59,523 nt of DNA from Acidimicrobiaceae bacterium (GCA_027306755.1 DAHUZE010000050.1:1-59523), one strand, 5' to 3'. Counted from the stretch's first letter, positions 41,836 through 50,232 are shown. Notes: generated by a model not told the origin, from the sequence alone. Translations and numbers: made by a program.

Positions 41836-43552
41836 CGGTGACCGGCATCACGTCCGCCGGCACCAGGACCGCCCACACCGGCTCACGGTCGAGCAGCCGC
41901 AGGCGCTCGGCCGCCTCCGCAACCACCCGCGCCCGCTCCCCGGCCCCGACCACGAGGATGATCTGGCCCGCGCCGTCGCTCAGCGCCTCGGGCGCCACCT
42001 CGAAGGTGGTGCCGACCGCCATCCCGCCCCTGCCCTGCAGGGGCCACGCCGCGCCGAGGTCCCGCGCCAGGTCCTGGGCGACCCGTTCTTGTGCCCGGCG
42101 GAGCGGCACGACCGTCACCGGCTCCTCCCCGGCCCGGGAGACGGCCCGTGCAAGCTCGGTGGTCGAGATCCCGCCGGGGATCATGGTCGCCGAGCACCCG
42201 GCTGCAGCGCTGAGTGCATCGAGGTCGTCAACCCGGCGGTCGGCGCGTTCGGCCAGCAGCGCGCCGGCCCCGCCGACGACCAGGCCGAGCAGGGTCCCCA
42301 TGGGCAGCCCGTACTTGCGCAGCGAGCCGCTCCGGCTCGCCGTGTGCGGGGTGGAAACGAGCGAGATGGACCCGCGCGCGATGGCCGGTCCCGGCGACGC
42401 GGCCGCGGTGAGCACCCGGGCGACGTCGTTGGCCCCGGCCAGAGCGGCTGCAGGGCTCGGCGCCGAGAAGTGGACGTCGAGCAACGACGTGCCGGCAACG
42501 GCCTGGACGTTGATCTGCCCGGCCACGCTCGACGCAGGGACGCCGGTCAGGTTGCCCACCCGCTGGAGGAGCGACTGGTCGTCGGGGATGAGGGCTGCGT
42601 AGGTGACGGCCAGCACCTCGGCGCCGTTGGCGCTGGCGGCAACCGATGTGGAGGCGCCGGACTTGACCTCGAACACCGAGGTCGCGCTGTAGGTGGTCCC
42701 GCCGCGCCCGCCGGCCACGAATCCTCCGAGCGCTCCGGCGATCACCCCGGCCACGATGATCCACACGCGCCGACGGGCCCACGCCCACCGCTGCCCCGCC
42801 TCTGCCGACGGCTCGGGACCCGAGGGCGCGCCCGGACGGCGCCACCGCCGGGACTCCTCGGGCGGCGGAGGCGGCTGCTGCCCGTGGGCGCTCCCGTACC
42901 CGGCCGGCGCCGCCGGCCAGAGTGCGGGTGGCGGGGCGGGGACCAGCGAGGTCCGTCCCGGAACCGGGCCCGCTCCTGGGGGCGTTGAGGACGGCTGGCG
43001 GTAGCCGGAGGGAACCTCCGGAGCAACCGCCGGCGCCACGGGGATGGGGATGGGGATGGGATCCGTGGCGACCGGCGGCAGCCCCGTAAGGGCCCCGTGG
43101 GGCGAATGGCTAAGCGTTGGAGGCAGGGCGACGGCGCCCGAGGGCGCCCCCCGGGTTGCGGGGGCCCACATCAGGGTGTGGATGCACGTCCGGCTGCCCC
43201 GGATGGAGCAGGCCGACTCGGCGACGGTGCCGGGGGTCCCGAACGCGGCGCGCGGGAGCGCCTCGAGCCAGGCGCCGACGAGCGCGCACGACTGCGCGGC
43301 GTCGAGCGACCCGCCAGGGCCACTCCGCACCACGAGCGTGTCCCGCCGTGCCCGTACGACCTCGACGGCCATGCCCAGGGACCGCAATCGCGGAACCGCG
43401 GCTCGGGCCATGGCCTCGACGGGGTTCGCCGACGACGCCACCGCCGGGCTCAGCGCCTCGGCGGCAACCTGCCGGCCCGCGGCCTGGGCGGCTTCCAGGC
43501 TCCTCGGCTCGTGCACTGCGGAGCCGGGGTGCTGCGCTGGGGTCAGGGTCAT
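41822..43552 (-). CDS. Wzz-like chain-length copolymerase with N-terminal sensor-like domain
   Basis: A 576-aa protein. The C-terminal half is a polysaccharide copolymerase: TM1 at 263-281, an external domain starting YSATSVFEVKS (about 289-410) with DVHFSAPSP, TM2 at 415-434, then a cytoplasmic domain without a recognisable Walker motif. The N-terminal 130 residues are unexpected: CALVGAWLEALPRAAFG and ESACSIRGSRTCIHTLMW (Cys89, 115, 123) resemble the end of a V4R-type small-molecule or metal sensor usually found on regulators. A proline-rich linker (158-235) joins the parts. ATG 43552 overlaps the GGDEF gene stop. Confidence 0.75.
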   Translation of the reverse strand: MTLTPAQHPGSAVHEPRSLEAAQAAGRQVAAEALSPAVASSANPVEAMARAAVPRLRSLGMAVEVVRARRDTLVVRSGPGGSLDAAQSCALVGAWLEALPRAAFGTPGTVAESACSIRGSRTCIHTLMWAPATRGAPSGAVALPPTLSHSPHGALTGLPPVATDPIPIPIPVAPAVAPEVPSGYRQPSSTPPGAGPVPGRTSLVPAPPPALWPAAPAGYGSAHGQQPPPPPEESRRWRRPGAPSGPEPSAEAGQRWAWARRRVWIIVAGVIAGALGGFVAGGRGGTTYSATSVFEVKSGASTSVAASANGAEVLAVTYAALIPDDQSLLQRVGNLTGVPASSVAGQINVQAVAGTSLLDVHFSAPSPAAALAGANDVARVLTAAASPGPAIARGSISLVSTPHTASRSGSLRKYGLPMGTLLGLVVGGAGALLAERADRRVDDLDALSAAAGCSATMIPGGISTTELARAVSRAGEEPVTVVPLRRAQERVAQDLARDLGAAWPLQGRGGMAVGTTFEVAPEALSDGAGQIILVVGAGERARVVAEAAERLRLLDREPVWAVLVPADVMPVTDGSD

Positions 43553-45267
43553 CGCACAGCCTCCTGCGCCTCGGCCCGCCGCCGGTTCTTGTGGTCGTAC
43601 ATCTCGCGGTCGGCCCGCGTGATGAGGGAGTCGGGCGACTCGTCACCCGATGAGGTGCTGACCCACCCGACCGAAACGCCGATGTCGAGCACCAGGTCGC
43701 CGAACCGGTACGGCGCCGAGAGGACCTTTCGGAGCCGGGCCACCACGGCGTCGCCGTCGGACAAGCGGGACTCGGTCACGTGCGCCACGACGAATTCGTC
43801 GCCCCCCAGGCGTGCCACGACGTCCTCGCCGCGCACGGCCCGCTCGAGGCGTCGGGCGACCGCACGCAGCACCTCGTCACCGGTGTCGTGCCCGTGCTCG
43901 TCGTTGATCTCCTTGAACCGGTCCAGGTCCAGGTAGATCAGGGACACAAACCCTCCCCGCCGGGTGAGCCCGTCAAGCATGCGCCGCAACGCGTCGATGA
44001 GCAGGTACCGGTTGGCAACCCCGGTCAGCGGATCGTGGAGGGCGTAGTGCGTCAAGTGCGCCTGGCGCTCCCGTTCCGCCGTCACGTCTCGGAGCACGGC
44101 GATCGCACCGTCGCCGCCGTCAACCCGCAGGGGGTGCGACGAGACCGACACGTAGCGGCGGACGTCGTCGTCCACGAGCAGGAACTCTGTGGTGACCGGG
44201 ACGTCGTCGAGCATCGAGCGCACCACGGGGTGCTCGTCCACGCTGAGGGCGTGTCCTTCGACGGTCTGCAGTCGGACCCGCGCCGGCAGTGGGGCGCCCA
44301 CCTGCAGCTCGTCGTCGGAGAGCCCTTGCAGGCGGCGCGCAGCCCGGTTGGCGACCACGACCGTCCCGCGGGCGTCGCAGCAGATGATGCCGTCTTCGAT
44401 GTGGTCGAGCAGCGCCTGGATCCCTCCCTGCGCCCCCTGCGCCGACTCTGCGGAGCCTCCCGGGTGCCCGGGACGCACCAGGGTGATGAAGCAGTCTCCG
44501 GCGAACCGGCTCTCGACTCTGCGGCCGACGGCGTTCAAGAGCGCCGCTGGGTCCGCCCCGGCGACGTGGACGCCCCGGCCGGAGCCCGCGGCACCGAGGA
44601 GCTGCTCGACGAGCGCGCCGTGATCTCCAGCACCAGGGGTCCCCGGCGCCGGCACCAGCAGTCGGGTCGCGTCCTCGCCCAAGACGGTGTCCATGGGGAG
44701 CCCGGTGAGGTCGGAGAAGGTCTGGTTGACCAGGACGATCGTCCCGTCGCTGCGGGCCACCACCAGCCCGTCGGGAAGGTGGTCGAGCAGCTCGCCGACG
44801 AACGGCTCACCGCCCGGCGCCGTCCGCTGGGCGCCCGCATCAGGTCCGGCGGCCTGACCGGCCGGAGCCGCCGGTGCGCCCTCGACCGAGGCCGCCAGCG
44901 CCAGCAGCCCGGACCGCTGCTCCTCGTCCAGCTCGGGGAGCCATACGTCCACCACGCCGAGGAGCCCCGTCCACCGCCCCTGGTGCCAGACCGGCGCCAC
45001 CACGCACGCCAGCGACCACTCAGGTGAGGCGGCCGACAGGTCGTCTGTGGACTCGGCGCTCCAGAACAGCCCTTGGCCCCGCGCTGCGGGGTGACTGAGG
45101 CAGCTCCGGGCGAGCGCGTGCACGCGCTCCTCGGCGTCGTCGGGGCGCATGACGTCGGACACGTCCGCGGTCACCGCCCCGGCGGCTGTCACGAAGAACG
45201 CACCCACCCCGAGGCAGAGGTCGCGGGCTAGTCGGAGCGTCTCATCCATAGGCCTGTTCGTTGGCAC
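43549..45267 (-). CDS. Diguanylate cyclase: GAF-like, PAS, PAS, intact GGDEF
   Basis: A 572-aa soluble protein: GAF-like domain (about 10-130), PAS-type domains (about 155-265 with DGTIVLVNQTFSDLTGLP, and 285-400 with DARGTVVVANRAARRLQGLS), then a GGDEF domain from about 410 (DPLTGVANRYLLIDAL). The active site GGDEF is intact at 488-492, so it should make c-di-GMP from two GTP. An inhibitory RxxD five residues upstream is not present (DVVARLGG). First gene of operon B, ahead of the Wzz, Wzy and GH26-like genes. GTG 45267 lies 7 nt after a TACCGT box, implying a leaderless mRNA; an ATG six codons later is an alternative. Confidence 0.9.
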   Translation of the reverse strand: MPTNRPMDETLRLARDLCLGVGAFFVTAAGAVTADVSDVMRPDDAEERVHALARSCLSHPAARGQGLFWSAESTDDLSAASPEWSLACVVAPVWHQGRWTGLLGVVDVWLPELDEEQRSGLLALAASVEGAPAAPAGQAAGPDAGAQRTAPGGEPFVGELLDHLPDGLVVARSDGTIVLVNQTFSDLTGLPMDTVLGEDATRLLVPAPGTPGAGDHGALVEQLLGAAGSGRGVHVAGADPAALLNAVGRRVESRFAGDCFITLVRPGHPGGSAESAQGAQGGIQALLDHIEDGIICCDARGTVVVANRAARRLQGLSDDELQVGAPLPARVRLQTVEGHALSVDEHPVVRSMLDDVPVTTEFLLVDDDVRRYVSVSSHPLRVDGGDGAIAVLRDVTAERERQAHLTHYALHDPLTGVANRYLLIDALRRMLDGLTRRGGFVSLIYLDLDRFKEINDEHGHDTGDEVLRAVARRLERAVRGEDVVARLGGDEFVVAHVTESRLSDGDAVVARLRKVLSAPYRFGDLVLDIGVSVGWVSTSSGDESPDSLITRADREMYDHKNRRRAEAQEAVR

Positions 45268-45274
45268 GGCTCCG

Positions 45275-45306
45275 ACGGTACGGCGGCCCGGTCCCAGCAG
45301 CGTCCC
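45275..45306 (-). promoter_or_regulatory. SARP-type leaderless promoter of EPS operon B
   Basis: On the - strand: heptamers GGGACGC (45306-45300) and GGGACCG (45295-45289) are 11 bp apart, and 8 bp separate the second from TACCGT (45280-45275). Seven nt later is the GTG start (45267). GCTGGGAC-N7-CCGTACCGT matches operon A's promoter base for base at all 17 fixed positions. Confidence 0.65.
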
Positions 45307-45368
45307 ACGGTCGCAGGGACCGGATCGTGCTGATCGCCACGCGTCCCGGCCGCGTCCACCCGACCCCT

Positions 45369-45407
45369 AGGACACTCGGCAGACGGGCCCTCCGTACCGT
45401 GACCGCC
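45369..45407 (+). promoter_or_regulatory. SARP-type leaderless promoter of EPS operon C
   Basis: On the + strand: heptamers AGGACAC (45369-45375) and CAGACGG (45380-45386) are 11 bp apart; 8 bp later is TACCGT (45395-45400) within CCGTACCGT, and 7 nt later the ATG at 45408. CAGACGG is identical to the middle heptamer of operon A's promoter. Divergent from the operon B promoter within a 140-bp spacer. Confidence 0.6.
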
Positions 45408-45674
45408 ATGGTGATCTCCTACGTCGTGCGGCTACGGCCCGATGCCCTGGCGGACGGCCGGTTCGTTGGCGAAGTGGAGGCGGTCACGAGCCGGCAACGA
45501 ACGCGCATCCGCACGTTGGAGCAACTGGCGGCCTTCATCCTGGCCACGATGCCGACCCAGGTCAGTTCGAGCTCTGCCGCCCGGCAGCTGGCGACCGAGG
45601 AGGACGGCAGCGCCGGCGGGCTTAGCGCCGGCGGGCTCAGCGCCACCGAGCTCATCGGAGGTCAGGACTGGTGA
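45408..45674 (+). CDS. Small hypothetical protein ahead of the EPS initiating transferase
   Basis: An 88-aa soluble protein with a compact first half (MVISYVVRLRPDALADGRF then VGEVEAVTSRQRTRIRTLEQLAAFILATM) that looks like a strand-helix fold, and a Ser/Ala/Gly-rich tail with a repeated SAGGL. No family recognised. The ATG sits 7 nt after a TACCGT box (leaderless). Its stop overlaps the next gene's GTG (GTGA), so it is translationally coupled to the initiating glycosyltransferase and may modulate it; that role is inferred from position only. Confidence 0.7.
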   Translation: MVISYVVRLRPDALADGRFVGEVEAVTSRQRTRIRTLEQLAAFILATMPTQVSSSSAARQLATEEDGSAGGLSAGGLSATELIGGQDW

Positions 45675-47218
45675 GCACGCTCCCCGTTCCCCCGATCATC
45701 GTCACACCCTCCCGCGCCGACGCCGCGAGCCTCGGCCGCGACGGCACGGTCGGCGCCGGGTACCTGGCCGGAACTGCCCGCGCCGGACGGCGGCGGCTGG
45801 CGCTCGTGTTCGCCGCCGGGGACGCCGTCGGCCTCGGCGCGGCGGCCACCGTGCTCGCTCTGGCCGGACCCTGGCACGCGACCGCGCACGCCCCGCTCGG
45901 CCGGGTGGCCGCCGGGTTCCTGGCCGCCGTCGCAGTGCTGGCCGTCCTCGCCATCAAGGGGCTGTACCGGATCTCGGCGGGCAGGATCGCCCCCCGCGTG
46001 GCCGACGACGTGGGCGCGATCCTGGCGGCGCTGGCCACGGCCGGAGCCGTGCTGTTCGCGCTCGACGGCATCGGGACGCTGCGGGGCTGGGTGCCGCCTG
46101 CGGAGGTGGGCGGCCTCCTCGTGCTGGCGGCCGTCGCCATCCCCGCCGTCCGGGAGCTCGCGCTGGCCATCGCGGCGCGCCACCCGGCCAATGTGCAGCG
46201 CGTGGTGATCGTGGGGGGAGGGTTCGTCGCCTCCTACCTCACAGCCCGCCTGTCCCGGTCCAGATTGGTCGACGTGCTCGGAATCGTGGACGACACAGCC
46301 TTCGCCGGTCGCCGCCGCCTGGGCTCCATGGCCGAGCTCCCCAGGATCTGCGCTGCCCACGAGGTCGACCGCATCGTGGTGGCCTTCTCGGGGCGGCACC
46401 CGGCCAAGAGCGCCTCGGTGCTGCAGGCAGTGCGGGGGCTCGTCGAGATCGACGTCGTCGTCCGGTACTTCGAGCTGGCGAGCTGGGAGAGCCGCGTCTC
46501 CGACGTGACAGGGCTGGCCCTCCTCAACATCGGGCGCGAGCCGGGACGGGCGTCGCGTGCCGTCAAGCGCCTCGTGGACGTGGCGGTGGCGACCGTGCTC
46601 CTCGTCGCATTGAGCCCCCTGCTCGCCGTCACCGCATTGGCCGTCCGTCTCGAGTCGGGCGCGCCGGTCCTGTTCCGGCAGGTCCGGGTCGGCCGTGGCC
46701 GGCGGCAGTTCGAGATCCTCAAGTTCCGCTCCATGCGGTCGGCGCCGGGCGCCCATCCCGCGGCCCCGGCGGACCCCGGTGCCCCAAGGGACCCCGGTGC
46801 CCCAATGGACATGGCCCGTGCCTACCGGGACGCGGACACCTCCGATCCGGACGACCCCGGCCGGACGCCCCTGGACACCGAGCCCGACATCACCCGCGTG
46901 ACCCGGACGGGCGCGCTCCTGCGCCGCACCGGCATCGATGAGCTGCCGCAACTCCTCAACGTGCTGCGGGGGGACATGTCCCTCGTCGGCCCGAGGCCGT
47001 TCATTCCCGAGGAGTGCGCCAGCCTGCAGGGGACAGTCGAGCGCCGCTTCAACGTCCGTCCGGGGATGACCGGATTGTGGCAGGTGTGCGGGCAGCACGA
47101 AGTCGGCTTCGACGAGCTGTGTCGGCTCGACGTGCAGTACGCGACGTCGTGGTCCATCCGGGGAGACCTGCGGGTCCTGGCCCGGACCCCGGGACGGCTC
47201 GTGCGGGGAAGCCGGTGA
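45671..47218 (+). CDS. EPS initiating polyprenyl-phosphate sugar-phosphate transferase (WbaP/CpsE type)
   Basis: A 515-aa membrane enzyme that starts EPS synthesis by moving a sugar-1-phosphate (usually glucose or galactose) from UDP-sugar to undecaprenyl phosphate. N-terminal TMs (about 42-175), a CoA-binding-like Rossmann domain (NVQRVVIVGGGFVASYL), then the catalytic core: the re-entrant helix after AVKRLVDVAVATVLL, LFRQVRVGRGRRQFEILKFRSM, DELPQLLNVLRGDMSLVGPRP and RPGMTGLWQVCGQ. A loop of about 35 residues after KFRSM is longer than usual and contains a duplicated DPGAP unit (18-bp tandem duplication). GTG start coupled to the small upstream gene. Confidence 0.92.
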   Translation: MSTLPVPPIIVTPSRADAASLGRDGTVGAGYLAGTARAGRRRLALVFAAGDAVGLGAAATVLALAGPWHATAHAPLGRVAAGFLAAVAVLAVLAIKGLYRISAGRIAPRVADDVGAILAALATAGAVLFALDGIGTLRGWVPPAEVGGLLVLAAVAIPAVRELALAIAARHPANVQRVVIVGGGFVASYLTARLSRSRLVDVLGIVDDTAFAGRRRLGSMAELPRICAAHEVDRIVVAFSGRHPAKSASVLQAVRGLVEIDVVVRYFELASWESRVSDVTGLALLNIGREPGRASRAVKRLVDVAVATVLLVALSPLLAVTALAVRLESGAPVLFRQVRVGRGRRQFEILKFRSMRSAPGAHPAAPADPGAPRDPGAPMDMARAYRDADTSDPDDPGRTPLDTEPDITRVTRTGALLRRTGIDELPQLLNVLRGDMSLVGPRPFIPEECASLQGTVERRFNVRPGMTGLWQVCGQHEVGFDELCRLDVQYATSWSIRGDLRVLARTPGRLVRGSR

Positions 47219-47250
47219 CCTCCCTCGACTCCGGCCGACGCCAGGTGCGC

Positions 47251-48267
47251 TCAGCGGCGGCCGGCCGGTCCACCCCGGCTGCGGCGGGCCCACCCGCCCC
47301 AGCCGGCCTCCATCGCCCACCCGGCCTCCATCGCCGCCCGCTGCTCCTCCCAACGCCGCTCCTGGGCCCGGCGGGCTTCGGGGGCCGCGTCGCGCAGCGC
47401 GTCGTAGCGCTCGTCGGCCGCCCGGAGCGCGTCCGCGAGGGCTCCTCCCTCGTTCCGCGCGTACAGGGCGAAGGGGAACGCGTCCCGGCCGACCGGCCAG
47501 TCGCTGACCACGAGGGGACGCCCGGCCCACACCGCCTCGCAGGCGGCGCGCATCACCGAGGAGGGCTCGGTCGTGAGGCTCACGACGACGTCGCAGCCGT
47601 AGACGGCATCCCGGTAGCGGCTCTCGTCGAGAAAGCCCAGGAGCGTCACGTTGCCCGGCAGGCGGCCGGGCTCGAGCCCGGCAACCGCAGGGGGGTCCCC
47701 GGTCATCAGGACGTCCACGTCGGGGAGCTGGCGGGCGGCGTCCAGCACGGCCTCCCACGGCTCGTCGGAGGCGAAGCGCCCGACGTAGAGAGCTCGCAGG
47801 CGACCTCGGCGGCCGGTGGGCCGCAGCTGCCAGTCCCCCGGCGCCTCGTGGACGACGACGGCCCGGGCTCCCCAGGACTCGACGAGGGCTCTCCACGGCT
47901 CGGCGGCCACGATCGACAGGTCGGCTTTCCGGGTCACCCACCGGTGGACCTGCTGGAGCCTTGCGGCCACGCGGTCGCCTTGGGCTCCGAAGGCACCAGG
48001 GTGGCTGTCGAGGACCACCCGGGCGCCGACCAGCCGGCCGGCGGCCAGTCCCACCACGGCCGCCACGCTGGGCGGGTTGGTGACGACCACGACGTCCGGT
48101 CGCCGGCGCGCCACCTCCCAGACGGTGGCCCCGGCGCTGAGCGCCCACCGGACCAGCACCGGCGGGCGGCGGGTCCCGACCGGGAACAAGCAGCGGGCGT
48201 CCCCGCCGAGGGCCGCCGCCAGCTCCCGGGACCGGCCGCTGACCGCGCCCCACGCGACGAAGTAGAC
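47251..48267 (-). CDS. GT4-family glycosyltransferase, start codon unresolved
   Basis: About 338 aa of a GT-B glycosyltransferase: VYFVAWGAVSGRSRELA opens the acceptor domain, VVVVTNPPSVAAVV and DSHPGAFG follow, the donor domain has RLRALYVGRFASDEPWEAVLDA and the phosphate-binding CDVVVSLTTEPSSVMRAACEAVWAGRP. Homology begins at about 48267, where the codons read GGT-GTC-TAC; no ATG, GTG or TTG occurs in frame for over 100 bp upstream, until an ATG near 48400 inside the divergent gene. Either a rare start is used, or there is a small indel. The C-terminus holds a duplicated MEAGW unit. Confidence 0.75.
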   Translation of the reverse strand, partial: VYFVAWGAVSGRSRELAAALGGDARCLFPVGTRRPPVLVRWALSAGATVWEVARRRPDVVVVTNPPSVAAVVGLAAGRLVGARVVLDSHPGAFGAQGDRVAARLQQVHRWVTRKADLSIVAAEPWRALVESWGARAVVVHEAPGDWQLRPTGRRGRLRALYVGRFASDEPWEAVLDAARQLPDVDVLMTGDPPAVAGLEPGRLPGNVTLLGFLDESRYRDAVYGCDVVVSLTTEPSSVMRAACEAVWAGRPLVVSDWPVGRDAFPFALYARNEGGALADALRAADERYDALRDAAPEARRAQERRWEEQRAAMEAGWAMEAGWGGWARRSRGGPAGRR

Positions 48268-48291
48268 ACCCCCGGCCTGCCGACGGCCTCC

Positions 48292-49263
48292 GTGGTGGTG
48301 GCCACCGTCAACCGGGCGGACCGCCTGGAGACGCTGGTGGACACGGTGCTGGCCGACCCTGCCGCCCTCGAGATCGTGGTCGTGGTCGATGGCCCAGATC
48401 ATGCCTCTCTCGAGACCCTCCGGCAGCTGGCCGTGACGCGCCCCCGCCTCGTGGGGTTCGGCGTTCCTCGCGGCGGCCAGCTCCCCGCCCTGGACGCCGG
48501 CGTCCGGCGCGCCCGGGGTGACGTCGTCGTCCTGCTCGACGACGATGTGCTCCCGTTCCCCGGGACGATCGCCCGCCATGCCGCGCTCCACCGAGATGCC
48601 CGGCGTACGGTGGCGGTCGGGCCGATGCCCGTCGTCACCGGGGGGCCCGGCTCCAGCGTCGCCACCCGGCTCTACGCGGCCGCGTACCTCGGGCACGTGG
48701 ACAACATCTGCGGTCCGCACCGCGATGTGCTGGTGCCCCTGTGGGCCGGCAATCTCTCCCTGCGACGCGAGGACTGCATGCGAGTCGGCCTTGCCAGCTC
48801 CGAGTTCCGGGCCAACTTCCATCAGGACAGGGATCTCGGGTACCGCTTCGCGGACGCCGGGCTCGTCGGCCTGTTCGATCCGGACCTGCGGGCCGGGCAC
48901 CACCACCGCCGGAGCGACGAGCAATTCCTCGCCGACGCCGCCCGGCAGGGAGAGGGCCTCGTCGCCCTGCACAGGGTCCATCCCCACCGGCTGGGCCCCT
49001 TCCGGCTGCGCTCGGTGGCCGACGGGCTGTCCCCCGTGCTCCGGATCGCCGTCGCAGCGTGCGGGGCGACCCCCCTGGCACGGCAGCTCGCCCGGGGGTT
49101 CCTGGCCGTCGGGCGGCAGTGGGAAGCCACGCTTCCGGGCTTCGGGGACCCGCTGGCACCAGCCCGGCTCGCCCGGCGGATCATGCAGTGGCGCGGGGCG
49201 CAGCGGGCACTCGCCGTACCGGGGGGGAGTCCAGGAGGTATTCCCCGGCGTCCGCCGCGGTGA
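48292..49263 (+). CDS. GT2-family glycosyltransferase
   Basis: About 323 aa of an inverting GT-A enzyme: VVVATVNRADRLETLVDTVL at the start, the DXD-type loop VVVLLDDDVLPFPG, AGNLSLRREDCMRVG, and the acceptor-side LGYRFADAGLVGLFDPDL (ED-like motif with Asp). One of three consecutive GVG valines (GTG at 48292) is taken as the start, because no other start codon is near; a few upstream residues may be missing. Its 3' end overlaps the convergent gene at 49181 by 83 bp. Faces the previous glycosyltransferase head to head with about 24 bp between coding parts. Confidence 0.75.
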   Translation: MVVATVNRADRLETLVDTVLADPAALEIVVVVDGPDHASLETLRQLAVTRPRLVGFGVPRGGQLPALDAGVRRARGDVVVLLDDDVLPFPGTIARHAALHRDARRTVAVGPMPVVTGGPGSSVATRLYAAAYLGHVDNICGPHRDVLVPLWAGNLSLRREDCMRVGLASSEFRANFHQDRDLGYRFADAGLVGLFDPDLRAGHHHRRSDEQFLADAARQGEGLVALHRVHPHRLGPFRLRSVADGLSPVLRIAVAACGATPLARQLARGFLAVGRQWEATLPGFGDPLAPARLARRIMQWRGAQRALAVPGGSPGGIPRRPPR

Positions 49264-50164
49264 CCCGGCCGGACGCGGCCTTCCACAGCTCGGCCGGCGC
49301 CAGCGCCCCGGCCTCGCACGCGACCGCCAGGCCCCGCCGCTCGAGCTCCACGGCGATCTGCACCTGGTGGTCGTCCACGTGCTCCCCGCGCGCGGCACGG
49401 CGGGGGACGAGAAGCGGCAACCGCCCGGCGCGCATGGCCGTGAGGGCCGAGCCGACGCCGGCGTGGGATACCACCAGGTCGGCCTCGGCCATCCGCTGCG
49501 CAAGCTCCGTGTGCCCCACGTACGAGCGGGCTACGGCCTCCAGCCCCATGCCGCGGATATCGGTGGCGCCGGTCTGCCAGAACACGTCGCAGCCCGGAGG
49601 CAACGCAGCCTGGAGGCTGGTCAGCATGCACCGGGACGAGTACTGGCTCCCCCCGACGGTCACGACCACGCGTCGCAGGGCGGGTCGCTCGGCCGGGGCC
49701 GCAGCGAACCCGTCCAGGACCGATCCCCGGTAGGCCCATCCCGGCCGGTTCCACCACGGGTACGGTGCGTACCGGTGGATCCCGGGCGTGCGCTCGAAGA
49801 TCCGCCCCGTCAGCGACGGCTCCGCCACGCGGGCGGCGGACTCGACGAAGTGGCAGGGGATGCCTTGGGCCCGGGCCAGGCTCAAGAAGGGGACCGCCAC
49901 CGACGATCCGGTGCTCACCACCTGGCTCCAGCGGGCGAGCGCGATGACGTGACGGGCCAGGCGCAGCGTCCTGAGGGCCGCCCCGGCGTCACGGGGCCGC
50001 GCCGGCGGGGCGAACACCCGCTGCTCTCCGGCCAGCAGGGCGCGCGACTGGGCGGTGTCCCACGTCACCCATAGGACATCGTCATCCATGGGCCGCATGC
50101 GGCGCCGCAGCTCCCAGAGCTCCTCGAGATGCCCGCCACTGGTGGCTACGAGCAGCGTCGCCAT
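49181..50164 (-). CDS. Alg14/Alg13-like (MurG-type) glycosyltransferase in one chain
   Basis: A 327-aa GT28-like enzyme. The N-terminal half (MATLLVATSGGHLEELWEL, VVSTGSSVAVPFLSLARAQG, CHFVESAARV) matches Alg14/PssD/EpsE-like membrane-tethering subunits; the C-terminal half (RRVVVTVGGSQYSS, VSHAGVGSALTAMRAGRLPLLVPR, HVDDHQVQIAVELERRG) matches Alg13/PssE catalytic subunits. In many EPS loci these are two genes; here they are fused. Typical action: addition of a second sugar (GlcNAc or glucuronate) to the lipid-linked acceptor. ATG 50164; last 83 bp antisense to the GT2 gene. Confidence 0.85.
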   Translation of the reverse strand: MATLLVATSGGHLEELWELRRRMRPMDDDVLWVTWDTAQSRALLAGEQRVFAPPARPRDAGAALRTLRLARHVIALARWSQVVSTGSSVAVPFLSLARAQGIPCHFVESAARVAEPSLTGRIFERTPGIHRYAPYPWWNRPGWAYRGSVLDGFAAAPAERPALRRVVVTVGGSQYSSRCMLTSLQAALPPGCDVFWQTGATDIRGMGLEAVARSYVGHTELAQRMAEADLVVSHAGVGSALTAMRAGRLPLLVPRRAARGEHVDDHQVQIAVELERRGLAVACEAGALAPAELWKAASGRVTAADAGEYLLDSPPVRRVPAAPRATA

Positions 50165-50232
50165 GGCTCATTCATGGCGGACGCCCATCTCCGGACCGTC
50201 CGCGGCCCCACCGGGACGCGCGAGGGACCGGG

